This document shows positions 46,074-54,690 of a stretch of 64,000 bases of DNA, piece after piece. The notes under the pieces are model-generated. The model did no database searches. It saw only the letters and a list, made by a program, of their open reading frames with translations, and was not told where the DNA came from. The DNA is taken from positions 452,805 to 516,804 of the forward strand of contig NZ_JAHZPA010000001.1 of assembly GCF_019929225.1 (NCBI RefSeq). The letters are read 5' to 3'. A program made the position numbers and the translations under genes. The stretch comes from Streptococcus sanguinis (GTDB lineage: Bacteria > Bacillota > Bacilli > Lactobacillales > Streptococcaceae). Every line of letters begins with the position of its first letter. Position 1 is the first letter of the stretch.

Positions 46074-46505
46074 ATGGCAAGCGATGCAGAATTAAAAAGT
46101 CAGTATTACAGTGTCAAAGCGGATCGAGACCGTTACCGGAGAGTACGTGATGGTATTTCCAGTCATCGGCTAGATTACAAACGTTCTACTTCAGATATGG
46201 AAGATTATATCAGCTATATTGAGAGTATTGTTAATACCATTGATGGTGAAAGTGGTTATTTTTACTTGGAGTCAGCTTCGAGCAAATTAAAAGAGCATAA
46301 GCAAGTCCTACAGGATTATGTAGACTTTGTGCAGAATTCTAATTCGTCCTTTATAAGCCTTTATAATGATGTTGTAGCCAAGATTAGCTCTTTAGAATCT
46401 CAGCTAGAAAGTATTAAAACAGAGTACAATAAAGGCAAGAAGCACTTCAATAGACTTGGTTTGGATGAGAATCCGCTTGATTTTTTTGGAGGAGGCATCT
46501 TTTAA
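46074..46505 (+). CDS. YwqH-like (DUF5082-type) helical protein of a type VII locus
   Basis: 143 residues, almost wholly helical, with long amphipathic stretches (YYSVKADRDRYRRVRDGISSH; FISLYNDVVAKISSLESQLESIKTEY) and a Gly-rich tail (FFGGGIF). It matches the YwqH-like families that begin B. subtilis ywqHIJK and other type VII effector operons, where such proteins act as targeting or chaperone partners of the effector. It ends directly before the WXG100-like gene (stop and ATG adjoin). Confidence 0.75.
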   Translation: MASDAELKSQYYSVKADRDRYRRVRDGISSHRLDYKRSTSDMEDYISYIESIVNTIDGESGYFYLESASSKLKEHKQVLQDYVDFVQNSNSSFISLYNDVVAKISSLESQLESIKTEYNKGKKHFNRLGLDENPLDFFGGGIF

Positions 46506-46841
46506 ATGGATACAAATATCAATAGCATTCAAGATAGATTTTCTCATGATACAATTCGTTATGATGATGGAGAACTAAGGAATATCATCTCTCAGCTTAA
46601 GACGCTCCATGATTTAATCAATACAACTATTCCTTCTCAGGTTAACACCTTGGCACAAAAGGATTCGCTCTGGTCGGGTGAGACTAAGGAGCAGTATTTG
46701 GGACTTAAGGATTTCATTGAACAGTATCAATCAGATTTTTCAGAAGCAATTGGAAAGCTTCATGAGGCTACTGATGGGTTAGAGACTCTCTTTTATCACA
46801 TTGAAGATGCACAAGTACTGAAGGATATTGAAAGCAAATGA
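46506..46841 (+). CDS. WXG100-like protein
   Basis: 111 residues: two helices joined by a turn with W-S-G (SLWSGETKEQYLGL, about 58-71), the WXG100 hallmark of type VII substrates and partners. Probably forms a helical complex with the neighbouring helical proteins and the N-terminus of the effector. It overlaps the next gene by four bases (ATGA). Confidence 0.8.
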   Translation: MDTNINSIQDRFSHDTIRYDDGELRNIISQLKTLHDLINTTIPSQVNTLAQKDSLWSGETKEQYLGLKDFIEQYQSDFSEAIGKLHEATDGLETLFYHIEDAQVLKDIESK

Positions 46842-47533
46842 TATTTACACTTGAATCTTTATATGCACTGCATATGCTGAATTATAATGGTTACTCTGAG
46901 GATTTGTTTCTACTTCCTCTTCCAGAACTTACCGATGAGGAGAAGCCTGTGCAGCTCAAGCAGATACTGGAAAAGGGGTTTTCTGACCTCCAGTCTATGG
47001 GGCTTATTGATGAAAATAGTGAGCCAACAACAGCCTGCATGGCCAAAGCTGTCTATCTTCAAAAGTACCAAGAAGCTTATTCTCACTGCGAAGTAGATGA
47101 TAAGTATTTTTGTGCTCAGTTAGTAGACTCCAATCGTTGGTATCATATCGTCATTGAAAAAGTAGATAAAAACGCCTATAGATTGGATCGTATACATAGC
47201 TTCCAATTTTTAGGTACGGTTATAAAGGAGCATCTTTTCTTGAGTGAGAAGATACCAGAACGAGATCCCAACCCAGCAGCTGCGGAATGGAGAACCTATT
47301 CTGAAGAGAGATTGATTATCTACTATCGTAAAGCGCCTGCTTTGAGAATTACGTCATACTCAGGACAAAATAAATCCAGAGATTATCTTTATCTGAATGC
47401 GCCTTCGGCTATCTATCAGTATGATGTTCTTGAGCAGAGAATCCGCTCTATCAGTACTGACGAGTTAAAGAAAGAAATCATCAACCAGTTGAAAGTGAGG
47501 ATACAGCCATGCCAAAAATTAGTATTTCCTTAA
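46838..47533 (+). CDS. Accessory protein of the type VII toxin locus (DUF5081-like)
   Basis: 231-residue soluble protein with an N-terminal segment IFTLESLYALHMLNYNGYSEDLFLLPLPEL and a C-terminal beta-rich part (RWYHIVIEKVDKNAYRLDRIHSFQFLG). It resembles DUF5081-type proteins of Listeria/Bacillus type VII loci, which by size and position may be EspG-like chaperones; both the family call and the role are tentative. It is coupled to both neighbours by overlaps (4 and 25 bp). Confidence 0.6.
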   Translation: MIFTLESLYALHMLNYNGYSEDLFLLPLPELTDEEKPVQLKQILEKGFSDLQSMGLIDENSEPTTACMAKAVYLQKYQEAYSHCEVDDKYFCAQLVDSNRWYHIVIEKVDKNAYRLDRIHSFQFLGTVIKEHLFLSEKIPERDPNPAAAEWRTYSEERLIIYYRKAPALRITSYSGQNKSRDYLYLNAPSAIYQYDVLEQRIRSISTDELKKEIINQLKVRIQPCQKLVFP

Positions 47534-47988
47534 CAGAACAGGAGGAATTACTCTTAGCATCCCGTGAACTAGCAACAAGCTCTAGCCAGCTAACAACTCA
47601 ATTGCAAGGTCTGATTGATAAAATTCCTGCTGTATGTAAAGAAGGATCTCTCCAATCTCGTCTGGGTGAACTTCCTCTCAATCATTTCACTGCAAAAGCG
47701 CAGACTTTTCAGGCGCTAACAGAGCTTCTTTTTCACCATATACAGGCAACCTACCGTGGCTTTATCGATACTGATAAACTTTTAGCAGCGGATATTGTCA
47801 ATGCGGCCTTGGTAGATCCAAACCTAGATTCTGAAACTCGTCAAGCCTTAGAGCAGGATCCTCAGAAAGCTTTTGAGTTGACACGTGATGGTTTGAAAAA
47901 AGATCAAGCAGCGCCAGACTATAAGGGACCTAAATCAGAGGAAGCCATACTTTATAGTGGTCAGACTTCTCAGGGAGGTGCTTCATGA
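47509..47988 (+). CDS. Helical accessory protein of the type VII toxin locus
   Basis: 159 residues, mostly helical; the N-terminal third (SISLTEQEELLLASRELATSSSQLTTQLQGLIDKI) has heptad-like hydrophobics, and the C-terminus is polar (KGPKSEEAILYSGQTSQGGAS). Unrecognised family. It begins inside the previous gene (25-bp overlap) and ends overlapping the effector ATG by four bases, so production with the effector is tightly coupled. A dedicated partner or targeting subunit of the effector is likely. Confidence 0.6.
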   Translation: MPKISISLTEQEELLLASRELATSSSQLTTQLQGLIDKIPAVCKEGSLQSRLGELPLNHFTAKAQTFQALTELLFHHIQATYRGFIDTDKLLAADIVNAALVDPNLDSETRQALEQDPQKAFELTRDGLKKDQAAPDYKGPKSEEAILYSGQTSQGGAS

Positions 47989-50132
47989 CAGAGTACTATA
48001 CAAATAAAAGTGACTTTGAACAAGGGAAGCGGATTGGTTGGTTTGAGGATAATGTCAGTCAGGTCAAGGACTTGCTCAAGGATATTTCGGAGACCGCTGA
48101 GATTGTCAAGAGTAACGATCTGTCCCACCTTTACATTGCCAAAGGAGGTGCGACCCTAGGCAAGGACATGCCAGAGAAGACCTTTGTTGATTCCGAGCAC
48201 ACTGTTTTGGATGTAATGGAGGAGATGAAGCGGGTGCATCGGGAGATTGTCCAAAACATTGAGAATAAGTACATAAGTGGCTTGGAAGATGCAATGGAGG
48301 CTCTGAATAAGATCAATGAAGGGAAGAATAAATATAAGTCTGAGCATTTAACTTATGAGGAAACATACACCTATCAGACAACTTATCAGACAGGCTATGG
48401 CATACAGACAGCTAAAGGCAAACGTAAAGCCTATTACAGCCTGTCCGATATCTTGAACAGCGATAAGAGCCCTATCTCATCTGCTGCAGCTAAATATCAG
48501 GATAAGCTCAAGGTTGCCAAAGAAAACCTTGCAAAGCTGGAAGCGGAAGACAAGGAGACCTATGATAAAATCAAAGACCTGTCTGAGAAAGAGCTAGTGG
48601 AGACCTTCTTCCCAACAGAACTAGGTGAATACAAACGTCTTAAATCTACTTGGTCAAAAGATAATGAATGGTGGCTGGGTTGGGTGGATATAGGCGTCAA
48701 GGTCGTTGGGACAGCAGCCTTGGTTGTCGGAACATTCGCATCTGGTGGAACTTTAGCTCCAGTAGCTTTGGCTTTAGGGACAACACTTCTAGGTGGAGAA
48801 GCAGCTTATCGCGCTATCTCCGGAGAAACCATTACAGGCGATGTCCTAACGAATGAGCAGAGAATATGGGCTGGTGCAGAAGCAGTTACTACTCTTGTAT
48901 CGGGCGGTCTTGGTTCCTACCTGAAGGGAGCCAGTATTGCAGAGCGAACAGTCTCCCAAGGTGTGCTCAATGCGGATAAGGTTGCCCGTTTTGGAGCTAA
49001 TGCCTACGATGTTGCCCAGTTTGGCCATGACTTTATCGAAGATCCGCAAATGGCTCTAACCAACTTAGCAACCAGTCAGTTAATCGGTAGAACGGTAGGG
49101 CATCTTGGCCAGCGCTTTCAGGCTTATCGAGCTAGTAAAGCAGCGGATGTTAATCTGGGAAGTGGAAAGGCAGCTTCCTATAAAGGTAGCATCCAGGAAC
49201 GCTTGAGCAATACTTGGACAGATGTCAAGACTAAGGCGGGAAATGTCCGAGCCCAAGCTAGCCAGAGTTGGGATGATTTCAAAACGAAGGCGAATAATAC
49301 GAAAAATCGAGCCTTGGCTTCTGGAGCGGAGAAGGTATCTGAAAAGCTTGATAATCTCAATGCAGCGTGGGGAGCTCAAAAGCAAAACTTCCAGAGGAAT
49401 CTGGCAGCTATGCAAGGAAATCTTGCGCCTGAGTTTCAGTTGGCAGGAGGTGCACCTGGCATTGGAGTCAACCCTAACTTCTCTGAAAGTATGGAAAACC
49501 TATCTCAAAAGATCCAGCAGTTTTCTGTCAAGCGCAGACAACAGATTCAGGATTTTGAGGGTGTTGGAGGAAGCAGTAAAGTTAGCACACCACATAGTGA
49601 TGCTAGCAGTTTAGAAAACTCTAATTGGGGTTCTGATGCACTATCTGATTTACGTAAAAAATGGAATGTGCCTGAGACAGATACAATTGCAGTTGGGAAG
49701 ACAGATATACCTGGACTTGAGGATAGAGTATTTGAGGGAGGATCTCCTAAAGTTCGAAAAGAAGCTGGCTTACCTGATTTAGATGATGCATTTCCAGATA
49801 GAGAGGTGAGAAGCTCAGGTAAGATTTCTTCAGCTACTAGACATGCTGAGGAGAATGTTGCAAATAATTTTATTGAGGCTATAAAAGAAGCAGAGTTAAA
49901 TGCTGAAGATGTAACTGGGACACTTAAAATTCACCAGTCAAACCCTAAAGGTGTATGCCCAACTTGTTTAAGTGGTCTAGGAAATCCTGCAAAACCTTCT
50001 GGGGTTATTAAACAGTTGAGTGAAATGTTTCCAAAGCTTAGAATTGAAGTGACTTCAGAAATAGTTGAGGGAGTCAAAGTAAATGGACGGTTACAATTTG
50101 TAGTTGAGAATGGTCTGTATGTCGTAGATTAG
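47985..50132 (+). CDS. Type VII-associated effector with C-terminal deaminase toxin domain
   Basis: 715-residue polymorphic toxin. The N-terminal ~220 residues are helical, without a clear LXG signature. Residues 234-270 are a hydrophobic Ala/Gly/Val stretch, followed by SGETITGDVLTNEQR (279-293), like the pretoxin (PT-TG) region. A helical trunk (300-540) leads to the toxin tip (about 550-715). The tip carries HAE (620-622) and CPTC (658-661) in the context KIHQSNPKGVCPTC, the zinc-binding and catalytic signature of cytidine-deaminase-fold toxins, similar to H-x-N-P-x-G-x-C-x-x-C of DddA/SCP1.201-type enzymes. It probably deaminates bases in DNA, RNA or nucleotides of rival cells. The tip is more AT-rich than the trunk. 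Confidence 0.83.
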   Translation: MTEYYTNKSDFEQGKRIGWFEDNVSQVKDLLKDISETAEIVKSNDLSHLYIAKGGATLGKDMPEKTFVDSEHTVLDVMEEMKRVHREIVQNIENKYISGLEDAMEALNKINEGKNKYKSEHLTYEETYTYQTTYQTGYGIQTAKGKRKAYYSLSDILNSDKSPISSAAAKYQDKLKVAKENLAKLEAEDKETYDKIKDLSEKELVETFFPTELGEYKRLKSTWSKDNEWWLGWVDIGVKVVGTAALVVGTFASGGTLAPVALALGTTLLGGEAAYRAISGETITGDVLTNEQRIWAGAEAVTTLVSGGLGSYLKGASIAERTVSQGVLNADKVARFGANAYDVAQFGHDFIEDPQMALTNLATSQLIGRTVGHLGQRFQAYRASKAADVNLGSGKAASYKGSIQERLSNTWTDVKTKAGNVRAQASQSWDDFKTKANNTKNRALASGAEKVSEKLDNLNAAWGAQKQNFQRNLAAMQGNLAPEFQLAGGAPGIGVNPNFSESMENLSQKIQQFSVKRRQQIQDFEGVGGSSKVSTPHSDASSLENSNWGSDALSDLRKKWNVPETDTIAVGKTDIPGLEDRVFEGGSPKVRKEAGLPDLDDAFPDREVRSSGKISSATRHAEENVANNFIEAIKEAELNAEDVTGTLKIHQSNPKGVCPTCLSGLGNPAKPSGVIKQLSEMFPKLRIEVTSEIVEGVKVNGRLQFVVENGLYVVD

Positions 50133-50145
50133 AAAGGAAATAGAA

Positions 50146-50628
50146 ATGGAATTAAGTCTTAATCTTTTACATTTTATGCAAAAATTAACGGATTCTCTAG
50201 AAAGGTATATAAAAAACCTAGACTATAAGGAATATGTACATAAAACATTAGAACTCACAAGTAAATCTATTGATAGAATTAGTGAGTCTGATCCAGACTT
50301 ATTGTATAGTAGATTGGAAAACATTGATGAGGAAGATATTTTAACTTATTTTGAGTTAGATAAAGAGACCAATCCTGCTATTTGGAGTTGCATCGCGAAT
50401 TTCCTTGCTTTAGTTAGTTACTACTCTTATGAAACTACTGGTGAAAAATATTTTCCTGAGACCATTGAGAGTGTGGATGAAGAAACACTAGAAGATTATT
50501 TTGATAATTATAAAAACCTAATCAATTCGTATAAAGAATTATCAAAATTGAACAACTCACTCCAGGATGAGAAGTATTTAAAAGATAAAGTTGTTGCCCA
50601 TTATTTTAAATTTCTTTTCGAAGGATAA
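50146..50628 (+). CDS. Imm6-like immunity protein, copy 1
   Basis: 160-residue acidic helical protein 13 bp after the effector, behind GAAAGGAAATAG. WSCIANFLALVSYYSYETTGEKYFPETIESV (about 84-113) and the acidic C-terminus resemble the Imm6 family and align with the following gene (W.....A......AY......P..ie.v). Position directly after the effector makes it the prime candidate for neutralising the deaminase. The family call is tentative. Confidence 0.7.
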   Translation: MELSLNLLHFMQKLTDSLERYIKNLDYKEYVHKTLELTSKSIDRISESDPDLLYSRLENIDEEDILTYFELDKETNPAIWSCIANFLALVSYYSYETTGEKYFPETIESVDEETLEDYFDNYKNLINSYKELSKLNNSLQDEKYLKDKVVAHYFKFLFEG

Positions 50629-50638
50629 AGATAAGGAT

Positions 50639-51124
50639 ATGAGAGTAGTTGAACTTTGCTTTATGCTAACTTATTCAGAGGCAATTTTTGCTCAAATAAA
50701 AACACAATATAAAACTCAAATTCGAACTGCTTTAGATGAATGTTGGAGTTTTTTAGAAAACAAAAATAAGTCAGGTAAAGATCTTTATATTCTGTTAGAT
50801 GATGGAACTGATTTTAATGGAATTTTTATCTACATGCAGTTAGATAATGATGAATCTAATATTCCTTTATGGGATAATATCAGCTATGCGATAGGTGCAA
50901 CTGCTAAGGAGGCGTACTTATTTGAACAACAAACACAGTTACCTTCCGCCTTGGAAAATATAGATTCAAATTTATTAGACATATTTATTGAAAATTTAGA
51001 AGAAATAAACTCAAATTTATATAAATATGTTGGAGAGATAAAAGAATTTGTGGGGAATAATCACTCGTTTTCAAAAATTGCTGCTCTCAACGAATTGGGG
51101 AAATTGGGACTAATTGAATTGTAA
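50639..51124 (+). CDS. Imm6-like immunity protein, copy 2
   Basis: 161 residues from ATG 50639, just after TAAGGA; a reading from 50591 overlaps the previous gene. RTALDECWSFLENKNKSGKDLYILLDDGTDFNGI (about 28-61) and WDNISYAIGATAKEAYLFEQQTQLPSALENI fit Imm6-type proteins and parallel copy 1. Very AT-rich. Either a second immunity protein for the same toxin or one against a related toxin. Confidence 0.7.
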   Translation: MRVVELCFMLTYSEAIFAQIKTQYKTQIRTALDECWSFLENKNKSGKDLYILLDDGTDFNGIFIYMQLDNDESNIPLWDNISYAIGATAKEAYLFEQQTQLPSALENIDSNLLDIFIENLEEINSNLYKYVGEIKEFVGNNHSFSKIAALNELGKLGLIEL

Positions 51125-51165
51125 TGTGTCTTTTAAATATTTTGGAAATGATAATAATTTGTTAA

Positions 51166-51243
51166 GAAGAAATTGCTGAATTTGCAAGTCGTGAGCAAAT
51201 GATTGTTAAGTTAGAGTTGGTAGATAGCTTTTTTAAAGCATGA
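51166..51243 (+). pseudogene. Remnant of an immunity-like gene
   Basis: An open stretch right after a TAA reads EEIAEFASREQMIVKLELVD and SFFKA before TGA. It has no start codon or ribosome site but keeps protein-like composition, so it is probably the 3' end of a lost gene in the immunity cluster. The rest of 51125-51413 is terminator and promoter. Confidence 0.5.
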
Positions 51244-51269
51244 TGAATATAATTGATATACATAAAACG

Positions 51270-51297
51270 AAACCATCCAATTCAAATGGATGGTTTT
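51270..51297 (+). terminator. Terminator within the immunity cluster
   Basis: AAACCATCCA pairs perfectly with TGGATGGTTT over a 7-nt loop, followed by TCTCATTTTT. Confidence 0.8.
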
Positions 51298-51357
51298 CTC
51301 ATTTTTCAAAAGTTTTTGTTATACTAGATTTCTATTGATTACACAATTATCTGGTTG

Positions 51358-51366
51358 TGATATAAT
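51358..51366 (+). promoter_or_regulatory. Extended -10 promoter for the distal immunity genes
   Basis: TGATATAAT, 48 bases before the ATG at 51414, so the last two genes have their own promoter. Confidence 0.6.
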
Positions 51367-51413
51367 ATGTCCAAAGTACACCCTAGAATTACAATTTACT
51401 GAGGAATAAATAG

Positions 51414-51890
51414 ATGAAATTAGATACTAGAGCTGAACAAGCTTTGCAAAATATAAATTTTGTAGAGAGATATGAAGCATTGTCCAATAAATTTAGTAGG
51501 GGTAGAACTCCTAAAGAGAAAGCTTTAGATTATTATGATGGTGATTTTTTAATGGAAATAATCAATTCATTCGGTTATGAAGTGAAATTTAATAAGAAAG
51601 AGTATTTTTTCTCGTTAAAAAAGGAAAAAAATGGTCAATATGAATTCGGTTTTAAATTTTCTTTGGAATATGGAATGGTTGAATTGATTTGGGACTTAAA
51701 AGATTCAAACCAAAAAGTGTTGCTAGGAACTAATTTGTTTACAATTATAAGATTACTAACTTCACCGGAAAATAAGATAATGGATCCCATTATTTCCGAT
51801 TATGTAGATTTTCGGGATGTCATGAAAATCGCTTTTGAAATGTATGAAGATTTTAAGCAAGCATTTTTGAAGATTGCTGCGGAAGATTAA
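51414..51890 (+). CDS. Hypothetical immunity-like protein
   Basis: 158 residues, soluble, unrecognised. The middle is beta-rich with alternating aromatics (VKFNKKEYFFSLKKEKNGQYEFGFKFSLEYGMVELIWDL, about 57-95) and the C-terminus is helical (FRDVMKIAFEMYEDFKQAFLKI). AT-rich. Position between Imm6-like and GAD-like genes suggests an immunity protein. Confidence 0.55.
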   Translation: MKLDTRAEQALQNINFVERYEALSNKFSRGRTPKEKALDYYDGDFLMEIINSFGYEVKFNKKEYFFSLKKEKNGQYEFGFKFSLEYGMVELIWDLKDSNQKVLLGTNLFTIIRLLTSPENKIMDPIISDYVDFRDVMKIAFEMYEDFKQAFLKIAAED

Positions 51891-51933
51891 TTTTTTAGAA
51901 GAGATGTTAAAAAATATTATTAAAGGGGCGGTC

Positions 51934-52437
51934 ATGCCCCAAGAAATCATTGAGAAGTATAAGAATCAAGTTCCAGCAGAACTAGTTCAAATATGGAGAG
52001 AAGATGGTCTGGGGACTTTTTTAGACGGTTTCCTAAAGGTGATTAATCCAGATGAGTATCTTGAACTGGTTAGGGAGACATATTTCAGAGGGGATATTTC
52101 CATTCCAATTTTTGTGACAGGTTTTGGCGACATCATAACTTGGGAAGAAAACAAATATGTGGGAATTATTAAATACAAAAATGGCAGTTTTAATATCATG
52201 ATAAAAAACTTTACTCATTTTTTGAAATTTATAGATAGTAATCATATTACAAAACATTTTGATCTACCGCTTTATCATGAAGCGATAGAGAAATATGGTC
52301 CTCTTGATTATTCCCAATGTTTTGGTTTTGTTTCTCTATTAGCTTTAGGTGGCTTTAAAGATGTAAAACATTTAAATAGGGTAAAGATTTATGAACATAT
52401 TCTATTGATTGCTCAATTGGCTGGTAATATTGGTTGA
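51934..52437 (+). CDS. GAD-like/DUF1851 immunity protein
   Basis: 167 residues from ATG 51934, five bases after AAAGGGG; longer in-frame starts at 51874 and 51904 lack such a site. IIEKYKNQVPAELVQIWREDGLGTFLDGFLKVINPDEY (about 5-42) is the typical GAD-like opening and the C-terminal half fits DUF1851, an arrangement known from Tdi-type immunity proteins. Its toxin is not in the window. Confidence 0.75.
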   Translation: MPQEIIEKYKNQVPAELVQIWREDGLGTFLDGFLKVINPDEYLELVRETYFRGDISIPIFVTGFGDIITWEENKYVGIIKYKNGSFNIMIKNFTHFLKFIDSNHITKHFDLPLYHEAIEKYGPLDYSQCFGFVSLLALGGFKDVKHLNRVKIYEHILLIAQLAGNIG

Positions 52438-52514
52438 TATTTTGAAAATTGAGCTTATTTGCGAAGGAATGAAAAACTCCTCTGTGAAAAACTTCTGCAA
52501 ACTCTTACAAAATA

Positions 52515-52523
52515 TGATAAAAT
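52515..52523 (+). promoter_or_regulatory. Extended -10 promoter of the nitroreductase gene
   Basis: TGATAAAAT, 33 bases before the ATG. Confidence 0.5.
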
Positions 52524-52555
52524 GAAGCTAGTATATTTAGAAAAGGATGCGACTT

Positions 52556-53161
52556 ATGAAATTTCTAGAACTCAATAAAAAGCGTCATGCAACCAAGCAT
52601 TTTAATGACAAACCCGTGGATCCAAAGGATGTTCGTACAGCGATTGAGATTGCGACTTTGGCACCTAGTGCTCACAATAGCCAGCCATGGAAGTTTGTTG
52701 TGGTGCGGGAGCATAATCAAGCTCTAGCAGAGACAGCTTTCGGTGGAAATGTGGACCAGATTAAGGAAGCACCAGTGACCATTGCTCTCTTTACGGATAC
52801 AGATTTGCCCAAGCGGGCTCGCAAGATTGCGCGTGTGGCTGGAGTTAAGAATTTCTCTGATGAGCAGCTTCAATTTTACATGCAGAATCTGCCTGCTGAG
52901 TTTGCTCGCTATAGTGAACAGCAAAAGAGTGATTATTTAGCTCTCAATGCTGGTCTGGTGGCTAAGAATCTTGTTCTGGCTCTGACTGACCAAGGTATCG
53001 GATCTAACATTATCTTAGGTTTCGATAAATCTAAGGTTAATGAGGTTTTGGAAATTGATGAGCGTTTTCGTCCAGAACTCTTAATTACGGTTGGTTATAC
53101 TAATGAAAAACTAGACCCTAGTTATCGTTTGCCGGTTGATGAAATCATTGAGAAACGTTGA
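52556..53161 (+). CDS. Nitroreductase-family flavoprotein
   Basis: 201 residues from ATG 52556; the ATG at 52547 is part of the ribosome-site region AAAGGATG. FMN-binding family features: KKRHATKHFNDKPV (Arg/His-x-x-x-x-F near the N-terminus), APSAHNSQPWKFVVV (about 39-53) and the C-terminal GIGSNIILGFD...ITVGYTNEK. Reduces nitro compounds or quinones using NAD(P)H. Single gene between the immunity cluster and pepV. Confidence 0.9.
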   Translation: MKFLELNKKRHATKHFNDKPVDPKDVRTAIEIATLAPSAHNSQPWKFVVVREHNQALAETAFGGNVDQIKEAPVTIALFTDTDLPKRARKIARVAGVKNFSDEQLQFYMQNLPAEFARYSEQQKSDYLALNAGLVAKNLVLALTDQGIGSNIILGFDKSKVNEVLEIDERFRPELLITVGYTNEKLDPSYRLPVDEIIEKR

Positions 53162-53230
53162 TATAGTTATGTTTTTGATTTAATTCGTATGTACATTGAT
53201 TTAAATCGAATTGGAAATTGGGGTGAAATA

Positions 53231-54637
53231 ATGACAATTGATTTTAAAGCGGAAGTTGAAAAACGAAGAGAAGCTCTCTTAGCTGACCTGTTCAGTCTTT
53301 TGGAAATCAACTCAGAACGCAATGATTCCAAGGCAGACAAGGAACATCCTTTTGGACTTGGTCCTGTTCAAGCTCTGCATAAGTTTTTAGAAATTGCTGA
53401 ACGCGATGGTTATGAAACCAAGAATGTGGACAATTATGCTGGTCACTTTACTTTTGGTGAGGGTGAGGAAGAACTTGGGATTTTTGCCCACATGGATGTA
53501 GTCCCTGCCGGGAGTGGCTGGAATACAGATCCTTACAAACCTGAAATTATTGATGGCAAACTTTATGCGCGTGGTTCATCTGATGATAAAGGTCCAACCA
53601 TGGCCTGTTACTATGGTTTAAAAATCATCAAAGACCTGGGCTTACCAGTATCTAAGCGCGTTCGCTTTGTGGTGGGGACAGACGAGGAATCCGGTTGGCA
53701 AGACATGGACTATTATTTCAAGCATGTTGGCCTACCTGAGCCAGACTTTGGCTTCTCACCAGATGCGGAATTCCCAATCATTAACGGTGAAAAAGGGAAT
53801 ATCACAGAATATCTCCACTTTGGTAACAGTAATGATGGCAGCTTTAAACTCAAAAGCTTCATTGGCGGACTTCGTGAGAATATGGTGCCAGAATCAGCGA
53901 CAGCTATTTTTACAGCAGCAGTTGATGCAGCGGAATTGGATAAGAAATTACAAGACTTTGCTTCTGCCCACAAGGTTTCAGCTAGTCTAAAAGAAAATGG
54001 AGACGCTCTTGAAGTGACAGTTATTGGGAAATCAGCTCATGGTTCTACACCAGAGGATGGTATCAACGGAGCAACTTATTTAGCTCTCTTCCTCAACCAA
54101 TTTGACTTTGCTGGTGACGCCAAGGCTTATCTGGAAGTTGCGGCTCAAGTTATGCATGAGGACTTTACAGGTGAGAAGTTAGGAATTGCTTATACAGATG
54201 CTAAAATGGGTGCTCTCAGCATGAATGCTGGTGTTTTCCATTTTGACAGTGCCAAGGCTGACAATACCATTGCTCTGAACATCCGTTACCCTCAAGGTAC
54301 TGATCCGAAAACAATTCAGGCCGGTCTTGAAAAAGTTACTGGTGTTGTGTCTGTGAGCTTGTCTGAACATGGACATACTCCGCACTATGTCCCAGCAGAT
54401 GATGAGTTGGTAGCAACTCTTTTGAGTGTTTACGAAAAACAAACGGGTCTCAAAGGACACGAGCAAGTTATTGGTGGCGGAACTTTTGGCCGTCTTTTGA
54501 AGCGCGGTGTGGCTTTTGGCGCCATGTTCCCAGGCTATGTCAACACTATGCACCAAGCCAATGAATTTACAGATGTAGAAGACCTTTTCCGTGCTGCGGC
54601 CATTTACGCAGAAGCTATCTACGAATTGATCAAATAA
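53231..54637 (+). CDS. pepV: Dipeptidase PepV
   Basis: 468-residue M20 zinc dipeptidase. Start chosen at 53231 (MTIDFKAEVEKRREALL) behind GGGGTGA; a longer reading from 53189 is not family-like. Metal-binding HMDVVPAGSGW, GSSDDKGPTMA, catalytic GTDEESGWQDMDYY, GEKGN and C-terminal GGTFGR...MFPG are present. Cleaves dipeptides with broad specificity in the cytosol. Confidence 0.95.
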   Translation: MTIDFKAEVEKRREALLADLFSLLEINSERNDSKADKEHPFGLGPVQALHKFLEIAERDGYETKNVDNYAGHFTFGEGEEELGIFAHMDVVPAGSGWNTDPYKPEIIDGKLYARGSSDDKGPTMACYYGLKIIKDLGLPVSKRVRFVVGTDEESGWQDMDYYFKHVGLPEPDFGFSPDAEFPIINGEKGNITEYLHFGNSNDGSFKLKSFIGGLRENMVPESATAIFTAAVDAAELDKKLQDFASAHKVSASLKENGDALEVTVIGKSAHGSTPEDGINGATYLALFLNQFDFAGDAKAYLEVAAQVMHEDFTGEKLGIAYTDAKMGALSMNAGVFHFDSAKADNTIALNIRYPQGTDPKTIQAGLEKVTGVVSVSLSEHGHTPHYVPADDELVATLLSVYEKQTGLKGHEQVIGGGTFGRLLKRGVAFGAMFPGYVNTMHQANEFTDVEDLFRAAAIYAEAIYELIK

Positions 54638-54639
54638 AA

Positions 54640-54677
54640 AAGAAGAACTCGTTTGGTCTTGCCAAATGAGTTTCTTT
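54640..54677 (+). terminator. Terminator after pepV
   Basis: AAGAAGAACTCGTTTGG pairs with CCAAATGAGTTTCTT with small mismatches; the T-run is interrupted. Confidence 0.7.
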
Positions 54678-54690
54678 GCAAGGAGCTGCT

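Noticed and set aside
47985..48660. LXG domain at the N-terminus of the effector
   Set aside because: The region is helical and in the right place, but I cannot see the LXG signature, so the name was not used.
46074..52437. A complete type VII secretion system
   Set aside because: No EssC ATPase, EssA, EssB or EsaA homologue is present in the window; only effector, partner and immunity genes are.
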